A DNA stretch of 64,000 nt from Prostheceraeus crozeri (taxonomy: Eukaryota > Platyhelminthes > Polycladida > Euryleptidae). The DNA is taken from NCBI GenBank assembly GCA_907163375.1, contig CAJQUW010001972.1:434001-498000 (forward strand), given 5' to 3'. Made by a program: the position numbers and the translations under genes. Below are positions 24,863 through 33,565 of this stretch, in pieces (position 1 is the stretch's first letter; the number at the start of each line of letters is the position of its first letter). A model generated the notes under the pieces. That model was not told the DNA's origin. It ran no database searches and worked only from the letters and a program-made list of their open reading frames with translations.

Positions 24863-27800
24863 TCAATATTCTTGTGGATTTACTTTCTTATTATAACATT
24901 TAACATATCTATTACCTAAAACTGATGAAACTCCACCTCTAATTCCAGATTCAAAAAATAATAATTTATCATATGTATTTTCTTTATAATGTTTAAGTTT
25001 AACATTTGTATGTTTTAATCCTGCTAACCATGTTAAACCTGGTGTAGAATAACAATAACATGGATCTATTCCGTAATATTCTAAACACATATCACGAAAG
25101 TTTTCAAAAAGATCAGCTAGTATTAATAGTTCTATCTGAAGATATTTCATTGTATAATCATACATTGTTTTACAATTTAACTCTCTCCAATTTTTTTCAG
25201 CTTCTGCATAGTCTTCGTCAGATAATTTTGATTGTTTTAATGTTGATTTAAATTTATTTATTGGAGGAAGTTGTTTTTCTTCCATAATTTTATTCACAGA
25301 ATTAAAATCAGTCTTCGACTGTGAACCACAGGTTTTATCTCCAGTTATATCAGTCTTCGACTGTGAGCCACAGGTTAAATATTCATACGGAAATATGCCT
25401 TTTAAAGGTTTTAAATTATATTTATTTAATATTTTACATTGTTCAGATTTCAAAGTTTTTCCCATAACATCTAATGAATAAGGAGTAAAAAATCTAAATG
25501 CATCTAAAATTCTAATGCAACCTAATTGCATTGAAAAATATTCTTCCTCTCTTTTACATAGTACATTTATTTGTTGTTGTTGTAATTTTTCAGATGAAAA
25601 TAAATCTTTCATTACTAGATGGAAATCATATTTAGAACCATTATAGAAATATAAAGGAACAAAGTTATATTTAAATTTATTAGCATTAAGATTACAAGAA
25701 TTATGTGCTGCACCTCTATATAATCCATTTAGATGATCATGATCTTTTACCTTGACGGCAGAGCCGTCGCTTCGCCTATCAAGATATCTACCTTTGCCAG
25801 TTTTATAATTTTTTGTAAATTCTCTTCCACAGTAATAACATTTTGTTTCATTAATAATATTTAATTTTTCTTTTTCTGTTAATGGCATCATCGGTATATT
25901 TGTTTCAAGCAATTGTGAAAAATAATTTTGTAATTCTTCTACTTTCTTTGTAAACATTTCTGAACTATCTTCACCATAGTATTGAAAATATTCTGATTTA
26001 AATAATTCAGGATAATTTGAATGAATGTACATTCCCCAACATAATGGTTTTTGTTCAAATAAATATTTTTCTTTACTTTGTTCAGATGCACTTTTTTCAT
26101 AATTAAAAACCGAAGGTTCTAGGGCTTGGCCCGTACCATTTTCAGAATTATAATTTTCAGAATCGGGTGAAGCCCTGGAACTTTCCGTTCGATTTTGTGT
26201 CATATTAACATTATAAGCTTCAAAATCACAATAAATAGTAAAGGGTACTTTATTTTTAAAATACCATTTATTGTATTCTAAATAATCATCTTTTGGAAAT
26301 GTGTTTCTGACTGCTTCATTTTGTTGGCAATTCTCCAAATGTCTATTCATTTCTTCTTTAGTTCTAAAGCTCGTCATACATTGGAGACAAGGAAAATTTG
26401 TATTATCTGAAGTTTTTGTGAATATAGAAACATCTTTACACAATATAAAATGACCCTGATAATATAATATATTCGCTTGTGCTGGTTGTTTTGACTGTTC
26501 TAGTTTTTCAAATTTATCTTGATATATTTCATGTGTTTCATTAATTTCTTTTGCAAGATTAAATGTATTTCGATGAAAATTTTGATTTAATATTTGTAGC
26601 TGATAACTATATTCTTTATCATATTGTTCTTTATATTGTTGTAGACATTTTTTAAAAGATTCATTTATTTTTTGATTGGTTTCATTTTCTTCATTATTTA
26701 ATTCTTTATTGTCTTCATTTAATTTTTGAATCGTTTCTATCTTATTTTCATATTTATGGCCATATTCTTGTACTAATATTTTTGTTTGTTGTTGATAATC
26801 TGTTTTACATTTTTGTAAACTTTCATTTAAATTTTGTAATTTTTGTTGATATTCTAAAGATAAAGATGAATAATCGGAATCATAATCATAATTATAATTA
26901 CGTCCTTTATAATTATTATGACTAATCATTATTGGTGATAGTGTTTTAACAATTTGAAATTTTTCAGTACATATTATATTTCCTTGGTAAAAAATATTAT
27001 GATGCATGTAATTTCCTCTATCATTATAAACTATTTCTGATTGACATAAATTTTTATTATTCAAATAAAATTTTTTTGAATCTGAGTAAAGTGGAGTAAT
27101 TTTACCAATAGAAACATAATTCACATTTAATTCAAAAACATTTACTTCTATTAAATTTTTATTCTTTTTATGAAACTTTATTAATCTATTATAATCATAT
27201 GGAAATTCATGTAAGCCATCAGAAAGATCAAATTCATTTATGTATTCTTCTTTATTATAATGACTTAGTCTTTCTTTATGATATTCTGCAGGATGTAAAT
27301 GTGCTATAATACTCCACAGAAAACAATAATCATCTTCATTTTTTATGTTGATTATTTGTGGTGAACTGAAAGGTAAAGGAACATAACTACCACCAGTATT
27401 ATTTTTATATTTATCAATTACTATTTTCTTAGATAGTATTTTAACAAATCTCCAACCAGATTCACGTAACTGGGCTTCAATTATACAATTTTCTAATTTA
27501 AGTATCATCGATTCAAATATGGGTTGTATATCATTTACATTATGAATTTCTTGTGAATTTGTAAAATGTCCTTGTATTATTTCTTCAGGAATTCCATCAG
27601 GTCCATTTTTTGTATAAAGTACTTCTACATTCATATAACATTTGAAAGATTTCTTAAATATATTATAAAAGTTGGTTAGAATATCAGAAAAAGTTTTATC
27701 GGTTTCATTATATTCAACGGGCGAAGCCCTGGAAGACATCTCCGATGTCCCGCGAACAGACTGATTAAATAAATATTTATTATTTGCTAAGGCTTCATCG

Positions 27801-28138
27801 GTTCGTTCAGCTTCATCAAATTCATCAGTATCGCTAAATAAATATCTTCCATCTGGTACGGGCGAAGCCCTAGAACCTTCGGTTTGTATGGTCTCATCTT
27901 CACTACTAAAAACTTTTTTATATTCCGAATGTGAATAATCATCAAACATTTTTTTAACTTTTATATCAGTAGACAATGTTTCTAGATAGTTTTTATAACT
28001 ATTTAATTTTAATATATTTCCTTCATCAACTCGATCTACATTTTGTAAATGCAATTTACTATTTAAATGAGATTGATAACTTCTTTTTGTTTGCAACTTT
28101 TTTTTACATAAGACACAATAAAACTTGGTATTTTCCAT
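24863..28138 (-). CDS. PolB: Polinton DNA polymerase B, N-terminal and exonuclease part
   Basis: A 1,091-codon leftward frame with start on A-rich sequence before ATGGAAAATACC. Parts in order: a U1-type C2H2 zinc finger (FYCVLCKKKLQ..HLNSKLH, about residues 6-30); a long unique region; a coiled coil (about 420-545); a second finger (CLQCMTSF..HLENC, about 585-605); the exonuclease motif FTIYCDFEAYN (about 633); a Cys-pair/DHDH segment resembling recombination endonuclease VII (CYYCGREF to RGAAHNSCN, about 765-815), common in Polinton polymerases; the second exonuclease motif YFYNGSKYDFHLV (about 830); and the third near YLQIELLILADLF (about 1000). Several hairpin repeats are translated in frame as SRASP- or CGSQSKTD-type inserts. 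The gene as a whole looks broken, about once. Confidence 0.88.
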   Translation of the reverse strand: MENTKFYCVLCKKKLQTKRSYQSHLNSKLHLQNVDRVDEGNILKLNSYKNYLETLSTDIKVKKMFDDYSHSEYKKVFSSEDETIQTEGSRASPVPDGRYLFSDTDEFDEAERTDEALANNKYLFNQSVRGTSEMSSRASPVEYNETDKTFSDILTNFYNIFKKSFKCYMNVEVLYTKNGPDGIPEEIIQGHFTNSQEIHNVNDIQPIFESMILKLENCIIEAQLRESGWRFVKILSKKIVIDKYKNNTGGSYVPLPFSSPQIINIKNEDDYCFLWSIIAHLHPAEYHKERLSHYNKEEYINEFDLSDGLHEFPYDYNRLIKFHKKNKNLIEVNVFELNVNYVSIGKITPLYSDSKKFYLNNKNLCQSEIVYNDRGNYMHHNIFYQGNIICTEKFQIVKTLSPIMISHNNYKGRNYNYDYDSDYSSLSLEYQQKLQNLNESLQKCKTDYQQQTKILVQEYGHKYENKIETIQKLNEDNKELNNEENETNQKINESFKKCLQQYKEQYDKEYSYQLQILNQNFHRNTFNLAKEINETHEIYQDKFEKLEQSKQPAQANILYYQGHFILCKDVSIFTKTSDNTNFPCLQCMTSFRTKEEMNRHLENCQQNEAVRNTFPKDDYLEYNKWYFKNKVPFTIYCDFEAYNVNMTQNRTESSRASPDSENYNSENGTGQALEPSVFNYEKSASEQSKEKYLFEQKPLCWGMYIHSNYPELFKSEYFQYYGEDSSEMFTKKVEELQNYFSQLLETNIPMMPLTEKEKLNIINETKCYYCGREFTKNYKTGKGRYLDRRSDGSAVKVKDHDHLNGLYRGAAHNSCNLNANKFKYNFVPLYFYNGSKYDFHLVMKDLFSSEKLQQQQINVLCKREEEYFSMQLGCIRILDAFRFFTPYSLDVMGKTLKSEQCKILNKYNLKPLKGIFPYEYLTCGSQSKTDITGDKTCGSQSKTDFNSVNKIMEEKQLPPINKFKSTLKQSKLSDEDYAEAEKNWRELNCKTMYDYTMKYLQIELLILADLFENFRDMCLEYYGIDPCYCYSTPGLTWLAGLKHTNVKLKHYKENTYDKLLFFESGIRGGVSSVLGNRYVKCYNKKVNPQEY

Positions 28139-28269
28139 TTTTTTTATTTTTTTAGAGAAAATTTAAGGAAAAATTTGTGTTTTAATTTTAGATATAAACA
28201 TTCTAATATTTAGGACTTGAGTGTTATTTTATATTATTATATATTTCACGTTCTTTAGTTATTTTTTTC

Positions 28270-28587
28270 TTTATCACATTAAGTTTTATCATATTAAGTT
28301 TTATCATATTAAGTTTCATCATATAATGTTTTATCAAAAGATAATTTAAATTTTTTTTCACTAACTATTGATTCTTCATCATCAATTGATTCTTCATCAT
28401 CATCATAAATTGTTTCTTCATCATCATAAATTACACTTTTTGGTATAGGATGCCCTTCCATGATAGGATACCATTCTCTTATTGGAATATCTAACTCTAA
28501 ATTACATTTTTTATCTGATAATAATATAATAGAGAAAAATATTGGTCTTTGATCTCTTTTGGAAAATTTAATAACACCACCATAATC
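28270..28587. repeat. Simple repeats between polymerase and clamp-like genes
   Basis: At 28275-28335 a ~15-bp unit (TATTAAGTTTTATCA) recurs three to four times. At 28365-28430 TTCATCATCA-type triplet repeats occur, which on the minus strand spell Glu/Asp codons. The remainder resembles coding sequence of the element, but no complete gene is called. Confidence 0.6.
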
Positions 28588-29616
28588 TCAATCACTTTTA
28601 GTTTTTATTAAAGATGATAAAATTTTAAATTGATTAGATGTAAATCCTAATTTAAATTTTGTAGACCCGACACATAGTTGTCTAACAGTATCTTCAACTA
28701 TGCCATCATTATTATTTTCAATTGTAAGAAAATGAAATTTAGATAAATTTTTATAATTACTAATATTTTTATAATTACTAATATTTTTATAATCTTTTTT
28801 ACCATTTACACCTTTTTCAGATGTTACAGAATCATCATTATTATCATAAGATTCTTTAAGATCGGGCAAAGCCCTAGAACCTTCAGTTCGTTTATTATGA
28901 TTATGATTATGGTCATTGTTAATAGTATAAGGTGTTGTCCACATATAAATTTTCTCTTGTTGAGCTAAACCATTTATATAAGATTTTAATAAATTAATAT
29001 TTAAGTTGGAATATAATCCTATATACGTATCATCATCATATCTTTGCGGCATTTCTAATGTTTCTTGTTTATAAATTGTATCTCTATAATAAACTTGACA
29101 TAATAATTCTTCATTATGTTTTTTACTCTCTATGTGAATGTTATATTGATTTTGATCGTCAACAAATAATCTAATTTTTTCTTTCGAAAAAGATTTTAAT
29201 TTTTTAACTAATTCTTTAATATTAATATAATTAATAATTTTAGTTTCTATCCAATCAGTATTACTAATCGGCAAAACTGCTCTAATAAAACCATAAACAT
29301 TATTATGACCTATTATAACCATATTTTCTTTATTTAATTCCACATAAGCTACATCATTATATTTACTAACAATCTCCATAAATTTAATAAATGGATCACC
29401 TGGAAATAAACAATAATTAGTTTCTATAGAAGGTAAACCTTTAGTCTGTTCTCTAAATATTTCGGCTTGTAATTGAAATAAAATATTAACATCTATACAT
29501 GGATTATTATTATTATTATTATCAAAACATTTATTTTCAAATCCCGTTGATCTCGTCGAATAAGAAGAACAGGATGATGCGGGCGAATATAATTTTTTTA
29601 AATTTGGATTTTCCAT
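28588..29616 (-). CDS. Polinton uncharacterised protein, possibly sliding-clamp-like
   Basis: A 342-codon leftward frame whose start sits on AAAAAAATGG. After a low-complexity N-terminus (Ser-rich, then an Asn run) comes a region with alternating strands: FIKFMEIVSKYNDVAYVEL, ENMVIIGHNNVYGFIRAVL, INIKELVKKLKSFSKEKIRLFV, YNIHIES. This order (helix, strand, strand, then a LKxxxKDxIxL-type stretch) recalls a PCNA/processivity-clamp half, and the gene lies next to, and in the same direction as, the polymerase. Sequence likeness is weak and no diagnostic motif proves it. A hairpin repeat is translated as TEGSRALPD near residue 245, followed by tandem YKNISN repeats. The gene may not be whole. Confidence 0.5.
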   Translation of the reverse strand: MENPNLKKLYSPASSCSSYSTRSTGFENKCFDNNNNNNPCIDVNILFQLQAEIFREQTKGLPSIETNYCLFPGDPFIKFMEIVSKYNDVAYVELNKENMVIIGHNNVYGFIRAVLPISNTDWIETKIINYINIKELVKKLKSFSKEKIRLFVDDQNQYNIHIESKKHNEELLCQVYYRDTIYKQETLEMPQRYDDDTYIGLYSNLNINLLKSYINGLAQQEKIYMWTTPYTINNDHNHNHNKRTEGSRALPDLKESYDNNDDSVTSEKGVNGKKDYKNISNYKNISNYKNLSKFHFLTIENNNDGIVEDTVRQLCVGSTKFKLGFTSNQFKILSSLIKTKSD

Positions 29617-29712
29617 TTTTTTATTTTTATTAGAAAAAATTTTATTTTTTTATTTTTATTAGAAAAAATTTAATTTTTTTATTTTTATTAGAAAAAATTT
29701 TATTTTTTTATT
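29617..29712. repeat. A+T-rich tandem repeat in a divergent promoter region
   Basis: About three copies of a ~33-bp unit (TTTTTTTATTTTTATTAGAA plus AAAATTT) fill the gap between the leftward clamp-like gene and the rightward fibre-like gene. The T-rich run followed by TTAAAAAATG suggests that both starts are driven from here. Confidence 0.65.
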
Positions 29713-29720
29713 GTTAAAAA

Positions 29721-30608
29721 ATGATGTTACCAAATGTTGGTGGAGGTGCGTATATCCCGAATAATCGTGAATTAGAAATAGAGATAGAAAATTATATCAT
29801 GAAAACTGGAGACGTTTTATCTGGTCCATTGCATCTTTCTATTCTTCCGCAACAAAATACAGAGTTAAAAAATAAACAATATGTTGATACACAAATCAAT
29901 GACTTAAAGCAAAAATATATAAACGATGTTTTGGTTCCACTGATGAATGAATTAAAGTTGCTAAAACTTAATGACAAATCATTAAACGAAAAATTATTAA
30001 AACTTGATAAAAAGGATAGAGAGCTAGAAGCAGATATAGCAAAACTTTTTAAAAAGATTTCTGAACAATCAAAAATTTTAATATTACTTTCTATAAAGTT
30101 AAAATCTGCAGTCATTAAAAATAAACATCAGATAAAAATGTTAAAAGAACAATTAGAAGATGAAATAGAAAAACTTCCTGAAGGAATTAAAAAAAATTTA
30201 AGGCAGTTACAAACTACATTCCAAAAAAGTGTTGATGAATTAAGTTCTAAAATTACTCAACAAATGAAAAAGATGAATAGAATAATAAATGAAGTAAACT
30301 CGCTTAATCAAAAAGTTGATAAAATGAAAACTCTTAAAATCAATTTAGAAAATGAATTAAAGAAAAATTTACAAGAAAACTCTAAAGAAAATAAAGAACA
30401 GTTAGATTCTGTTAAAAGACAATTAGATGTTCTTAAAATTAAGTTAAATGCACTTAAAACGGCATTGAAGATTAATCAGCAGAAAATGCAAGTTAATAGA
30501 AAAGAAATTAAAGTACATCACACGCTGCTTGACGCAATAGATAAAGTGCAACAATCAATTAATAAAGTTATCTCGAAGTTGTTGTCCATTCACAAACGTA
30601 AATCTTAA
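29721..30608 (+). CDS. Polinton fibre-like coiled-coil protein with phage tail-fibre motif
   Basis: A 295-residue protein starting on TTGTTAAAAAATG. Residues about 27-58 read MKTGDVLSGPLHLS, then a short spacer and NKQYVDTQI. This closely follows the repeat that caps many bacteriophage tail-fibre proteins (M-x-GDxMxGPLxL...A-x-KxYVD). Nearly everything after it is a long heptad-type coiled coil rich in Lys, Leu, Glu and Asn, ending in a basic tail. A short attachment motif plus a long stalk fits a trimeric fibre. It lies immediately upstream of the small virion-like protein and the major capsid gene in one rightward block. Fibre function is an inference. Confidence 0.65.
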   Translation: MMLPNVGGGAYIPNNRELEIEIENYIMKTGDVLSGPLHLSILPQQNTELKNKQYVDTQINDLKQKYINDVLVPLMNELKLLKLNDKSLNEKLLKLDKKDRELEADIAKLFKKISEQSKILILLSIKLKSAVIKNKHQIKMLKEQLEDEIEKLPEGIKKNLRQLQTTFQKSVDELSSKITQQMKKMNRIINEVNSLNQKVDKMKTLKINLENELKKNLQENSKENKEQLDSVKRQLDVLKIKLNALKTALKINQQKMQVNRKEIKVHHTLLDAIDKVQQSINKVISKLLSIHKRKS

Positions 30609-30650
30609 AACGTAGATATTTTTCCCAAAAGTCAAATTTAATCCTAAAAA

Positions 30651-31238
30651 ATGCCTATAATTTATAAACACAATCTTAAACATTTTGCATCAAATAATAA
30701 AATTGCTCATGAACCATCTCAGAAACCTGTGTACCATTATGATAGTGTAGAAACTGTCGGAACACAAAAGTTCCTAGGCACCGCAGGTGCCGTCCAAAAA
30801 GAAGGGGCTGGCATCTTTTCTGGTATTGGAAGTATCGTTAACTTAATTAAAAATAATAAAGATTTGATTACATCTGCTGCAAAAGGAGCAGCTGCTATAG
30901 GTAGTACAGCTAGTGCAATATCAAATGCTGTCAAGTCTCAAAACGAATTAAAACAACTAGAAGCTATTCGTAAACTTAGGAATGATTCTGAAGAACTAAA
31001 AAATTTAAAAAAACTTTCAGAGGAAACAAAAAATAAAATTGCTAACATAGCTGTTGGGGAAACCTTGAGGAGCGGAGCTCCGTCTGATAGTAAACATAAG
31101 AAGAAATCAGGCGTAGCCATAAAACGTTCAATTGAACCTACGGTTCGTTCAATTGAAGAAATAAGAGGTAATGGTATTAATAGCAACCTTCGGTCTAACC
31201 AGCAAAGCTGTAGCGGAGCTGGTCTAGCAAAATTCTAA
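30651..31238 (+). CDS. Polinton small virion-like protein with amphipathic segment
   Basis: A 195-residue protein starting on CCTAAAAAATG, 42 bases after the fibre-like gene. Residues about 48-95 form a Gly/Ala-rich hydrophobic stretch (GAGIFSGIGSIVNLI, then SAAKGAAAIGSTASAISNAV), followed by a charged helix and a basic tail (KHKKKSGVAIKR). The layout recalls adenovirus protein VI and other membrane-lytic virion proteins, but no sequence identity is recognised. Three small hairpins (30777-30791, 31069-31081, 31134-31146) lie inside the gene. Position just before the capsid gene supports a structural role. Confidence 0.55.
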   Translation: MPIIYKHNLKHFASNNKIAHEPSQKPVYHYDSVETVGTQKFLGTAGAVQKEGAGIFSGIGSIVNLIKNNKDLITSAAKGAAAIGSTASAISNAVKSQNELKQLEAIRKLRNDSEELKNLKKLSEETKNKIANIAVGETLRSGAPSDSKHKKKSGVAIKRSIEPTVRSIEEIRGNGINSNLRSNQQSCSGAGLAKF

Positions 31239-31239
31239 A

Positions 31240-31425
31240 GTTATGTTTTTTAGTAAAATTTTTTTAGTAAAATTTTTTTAGTAAAATTCTAAAATTATAT
31301 TTTAGCAAAATTTTTTTAGTAAAATTTTTTTTAGTAAAATTTTTTTGGTGAAATGCTAAAATTATATTTTGCTAAAAATTTTTTCTGTCTGTGAGAAAAA
31401 ACAAAAAGTCAAATTATTTTTTATA
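31240..31425. repeat. A+T repeat ahead of the major capsid gene
   Basis: The 11-14 base unit TTTTTTTAGTAAAA recurs six or more times between 31245 and 31345, followed by T-rich sequence and TTATAAAAATG at the capsid start. It probably holds the promoter; nothing else was seen. Confidence 0.6.
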
Positions 31426-31428
31426 AAA

Positions 31429-32763
31429 ATGTCTTCGCTTATCGAAAATAAATTTAGATTAGACGATCCTCCGTTCGTCAGTTACAATCAAAAAAAGAAT
31501 GACTATATAAGAATTGCTATGAATCCCGGATCTTCCAGTAGAGTAAATACTGGAGGTGATTTAATTTTTGAAGTTGATAATCAGCAGAGTTATTTATATC
31601 TACCTGATTCATTTTTACACTGTGAATATTCTTTGTATAGTGATGCCAATTTTACAACACCATTACCAGAAACCGATAATATTGCACTAGAGAATAATTT
31701 CTTTCCAAGATTATTTACACAAATGCGTTTAGATGTTGCAACTCAAAATATAGAAACAATAAGTGATTCTCCAGGTGTAATTGATACAATGCTTAGATTT
31801 GTAACAATTGGTGAAAATAATAAAAAGTATGAAATCGAAGGTTGGTTTCCTGATACTAATGATGGTATAATTGTTGATGATTTAACTCACGCTGGAACAG
31901 ATGCAGCAGGAATTGCGAAAGATGTAGAAAATATTACAAAACATTTAAATAAAACAAATAATGATGCATATAAAGAAAGACGTGAATTTAACAAAAAAAG
32001 TAAACAGACAGTAAATTGGTCATTGTCTCCATTATTCGGATATTTAGATTATGATAAAATATCATATCAATTAAAATTTAAGTTAATAATTCATCGTACA
32101 GCAAATAATGAATTAATCTTTTTTGGTAAGACTGGAAAAAAAGCATATTTAAAAATTGATAGACTTGAATGGTGGATTAAGCATATTACTCCTAGTTTAG
32201 AGATTGAAACAGCTATTGCAAAAAGATTAAATACTAACAAACCAATTCCAGTAAATTTTCTAAAGCGTACTGCTAGTTCAGTAACTTTTTCCGAACAAAG
32301 ATTTAACTGGCATTTTACTAGAACTGCGAATACTCCAAGATATTTATTACTAACTTTTCAAAGAAATAATTCTCCAAGTTTTGATAAGAACAATAATCTT
32401 TTTCATATTAATACAATTCGAAGTTTACAAGTTTCATTAAATCAAACCCGATATCCAATTGATCCATTAAGATTCGATGATACCAATAATCAATTTATGG
32501 AAGGATATGATTCTTATCGAAATCTTTGTATAGAATTTGGAGTTGAACCACAATTAACTCCTGGAGATTGGAGACATTTATATCCTGTTTTCTGTTTCGA
32601 TTTAAGTGCACAATCTGAAGATATTATCAAGACTGGTTGTGATGTAACAATTAATATTGAAAAGAAAGATTCCACAACTTCATTGATGGCTTATGGTTTA
32701 TTGCTAGAAGATGTAAAATATTCTATTGAAGTTCTTAATGGGAAGATGTCTAGGATAGGCTAA
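31429..32763 (+). CDS. Polinton major capsid protein (double jelly roll)
   Basis: Start chosen at the Met at 31429 (TTATAAAAATGTC), giving 444 residues; earlier in-frame codons are A+T filler. The protein follows Polinton hexon-like capsid proteins: an N-terminal strand region with GGDLIFEVDNQQSYLYLPDS, a middle with YDKISYQLKFKLIIHR, a second-jelly-roll start with FNWHFTRTANTPRYLLLTFQ and IRSLQVSLNQTRYPIDPL, and the hallmark C-terminal run YPVFCFDLSAQSEDI followed by CDVTINIEKK. Trimers would build the capsid facets. It is flanked by the fibre-like and membrane-active small proteins. Right after the stop come hairpins GGAGCTTCGCTCC and GGACCTTTGGTCC (32771-32814). Confidence 0.92.
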   Translation: MSSLIENKFRLDDPPFVSYNQKKNDYIRIAMNPGSSSRVNTGGDLIFEVDNQQSYLYLPDSFLHCEYSLYSDANFTTPLPETDNIALENNFFPRLFTQMRLDVATQNIETISDSPGVIDTMLRFVTIGENNKKYEIEGWFPDTNDGIIVDDLTHAGTDAAGIAKDVENITKHLNKTNNDAYKERREFNKKSKQTVNWSLSPLFGYLDYDKISYQLKFKLIIHRTANNELIFFGKTGKKAYLKIDRLEWWIKHITPSLEIETAIAKRLNTNKPIPVNFLKRTASSVTFSEQRFNWHFTRTANTPRYLLLTFQRNNSPSFDKNNNLFHINTIRSLQVSLNQTRYPIDPLRFDDTNNQFMEGYDSYRNLCIEFGVEPQLTPGDWRHLYPVFCFDLSAQSEDIIKTGCDVTINIEKKDSTTSLMAYGLLLEDVKYSIEVLNGKMSRIG

Positions 32764-32770
32764 AGCCAGA

Positions 32771-32814
32771 GGAGCTTCGCTCCGATCGGTTAGTAACCTT
32801 AGGACCTTTGGTCC
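32771..32814. terminator. Paired GC hairpins after the major capsid gene
   Basis: GGAGCTTCGCTCC and GGACCTTTGGTCC lie within 50 bases of the capsid stop, in front of A+T-rich DNA. They may shape or end the capsid transcript. They belong to the element's hairpin family, so a dedicated terminator role is unproven. Confidence 0.35.
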
Positions 32815-32829
32815 GATAGGCTAAAGCCC

Positions 32830-33000
32830 AAGACTTCTTCGTTTAATTAATTTAATTTTTTTGATAACTTAAAATTTTGATAACTAGAATAGATTAAAAT
32901 TTTTTTGGTAACTTAAAATTTTTTCATAACTAGAATAGATTAAAAATTCTTAACTTAAAATTTTTAACTTAAAATTTTAGATTACTTAAAATTTTTTTAT
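32830..33000. repeat. A+T repeat upstream of the second small virion gene
   Basis: AACTTAAAATTTTT and AACTAGAATAGATTAAAAATT recur several times here, ending in TTTTTTATTAAAAATG at the next gene. It is a probable promoter-containing gap. Confidence 0.5.
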
Positions 33001-33005
33001 TAAAA

Positions 33006-33488
33006 ATGTCGCAAGCGAAAAGTAATAATAATAAAACTGTTGAATTAAAATTACGTAATATTGTTGACAAAAATACCCCTAAAACTATTACTATTAATAA
33101 AAAAAAGTATTACATAAGTAAACCAATGATAGAGAATATTCAATTACAAGAAGAAAAGAATGGCGGGATTCTCCCATTAATTCCACTAATAATAGGTGGC
33201 ATAGCAGCTGCAGGAAGTGTTGCAGGTGGGACAGCTGGTATTGTTCAAGCAGTAAATAAAAATAAATCAGAGAAGGCAGCATTAGAAGAACAAAAACGTC
33301 ATAATAGAGAGTTAGAGAAAGTTGCTAGGGGTGACGGAATAGTAGATAATTTTATTAGTAAATTAAAATTAGTTGATGAAGGAAAACGAGTTCTTAAAAA
33401 TATTCTCCACAATGTTGATGATTTAATTGAAATTAAAGAAACTAAAGATGGTTCTGGAATATATCTAAGTCCTAGTATGATAAGGTAA
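33006..33488 (+). CDS. Polinton small virion-like protein with GGILPLIP membrane segment
   Basis: A 160-residue protein starting on TTATTAAAAATG. A basic N-terminal third (YYISKPMIENIQL) precedes a hydrophobic stretch GGILPLIPLIIGGIAAAGSV and AGGTAGIVQAV (about residues 53-83). A Glu/Arg helix with RHNRELEKVARGDG and a C-terminal DGSGIYLSPS follow. A Gly-Gly-hydrophobic segment ahead of a charged helix and a GSGxYLxP tail is common among small Polinton/adintovirus virion proteins likened to adenovirus pX or membrane-lytic peptides. The specific role is an inference. A hairpin AGAACCTTTGGTTCT (33496-33510) follows the stop. Confidence 0.55.
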   Translation: MSQAKSNNNKTVELKLRNIVDKNTPKTITINKKKYYISKPMIENIQLQEEKNGGILPLIPLIIGGIAAAGSVAGGTAGIVQAVNKNKSEKAALEEQKRHNRELEKVARGDGIVDNFISKLKLVDEGKRVLKNILHNVDDLIEIKETKDGSGIYLSPSMIR

Positions 33489-33565
33489 TAACCTCAGAAC
33501 CTTTGGTTCTTTTCGGTAAAACAATTATTTTATTTTATCTTTTAAATTTTTTTTTATCTTTTAAA

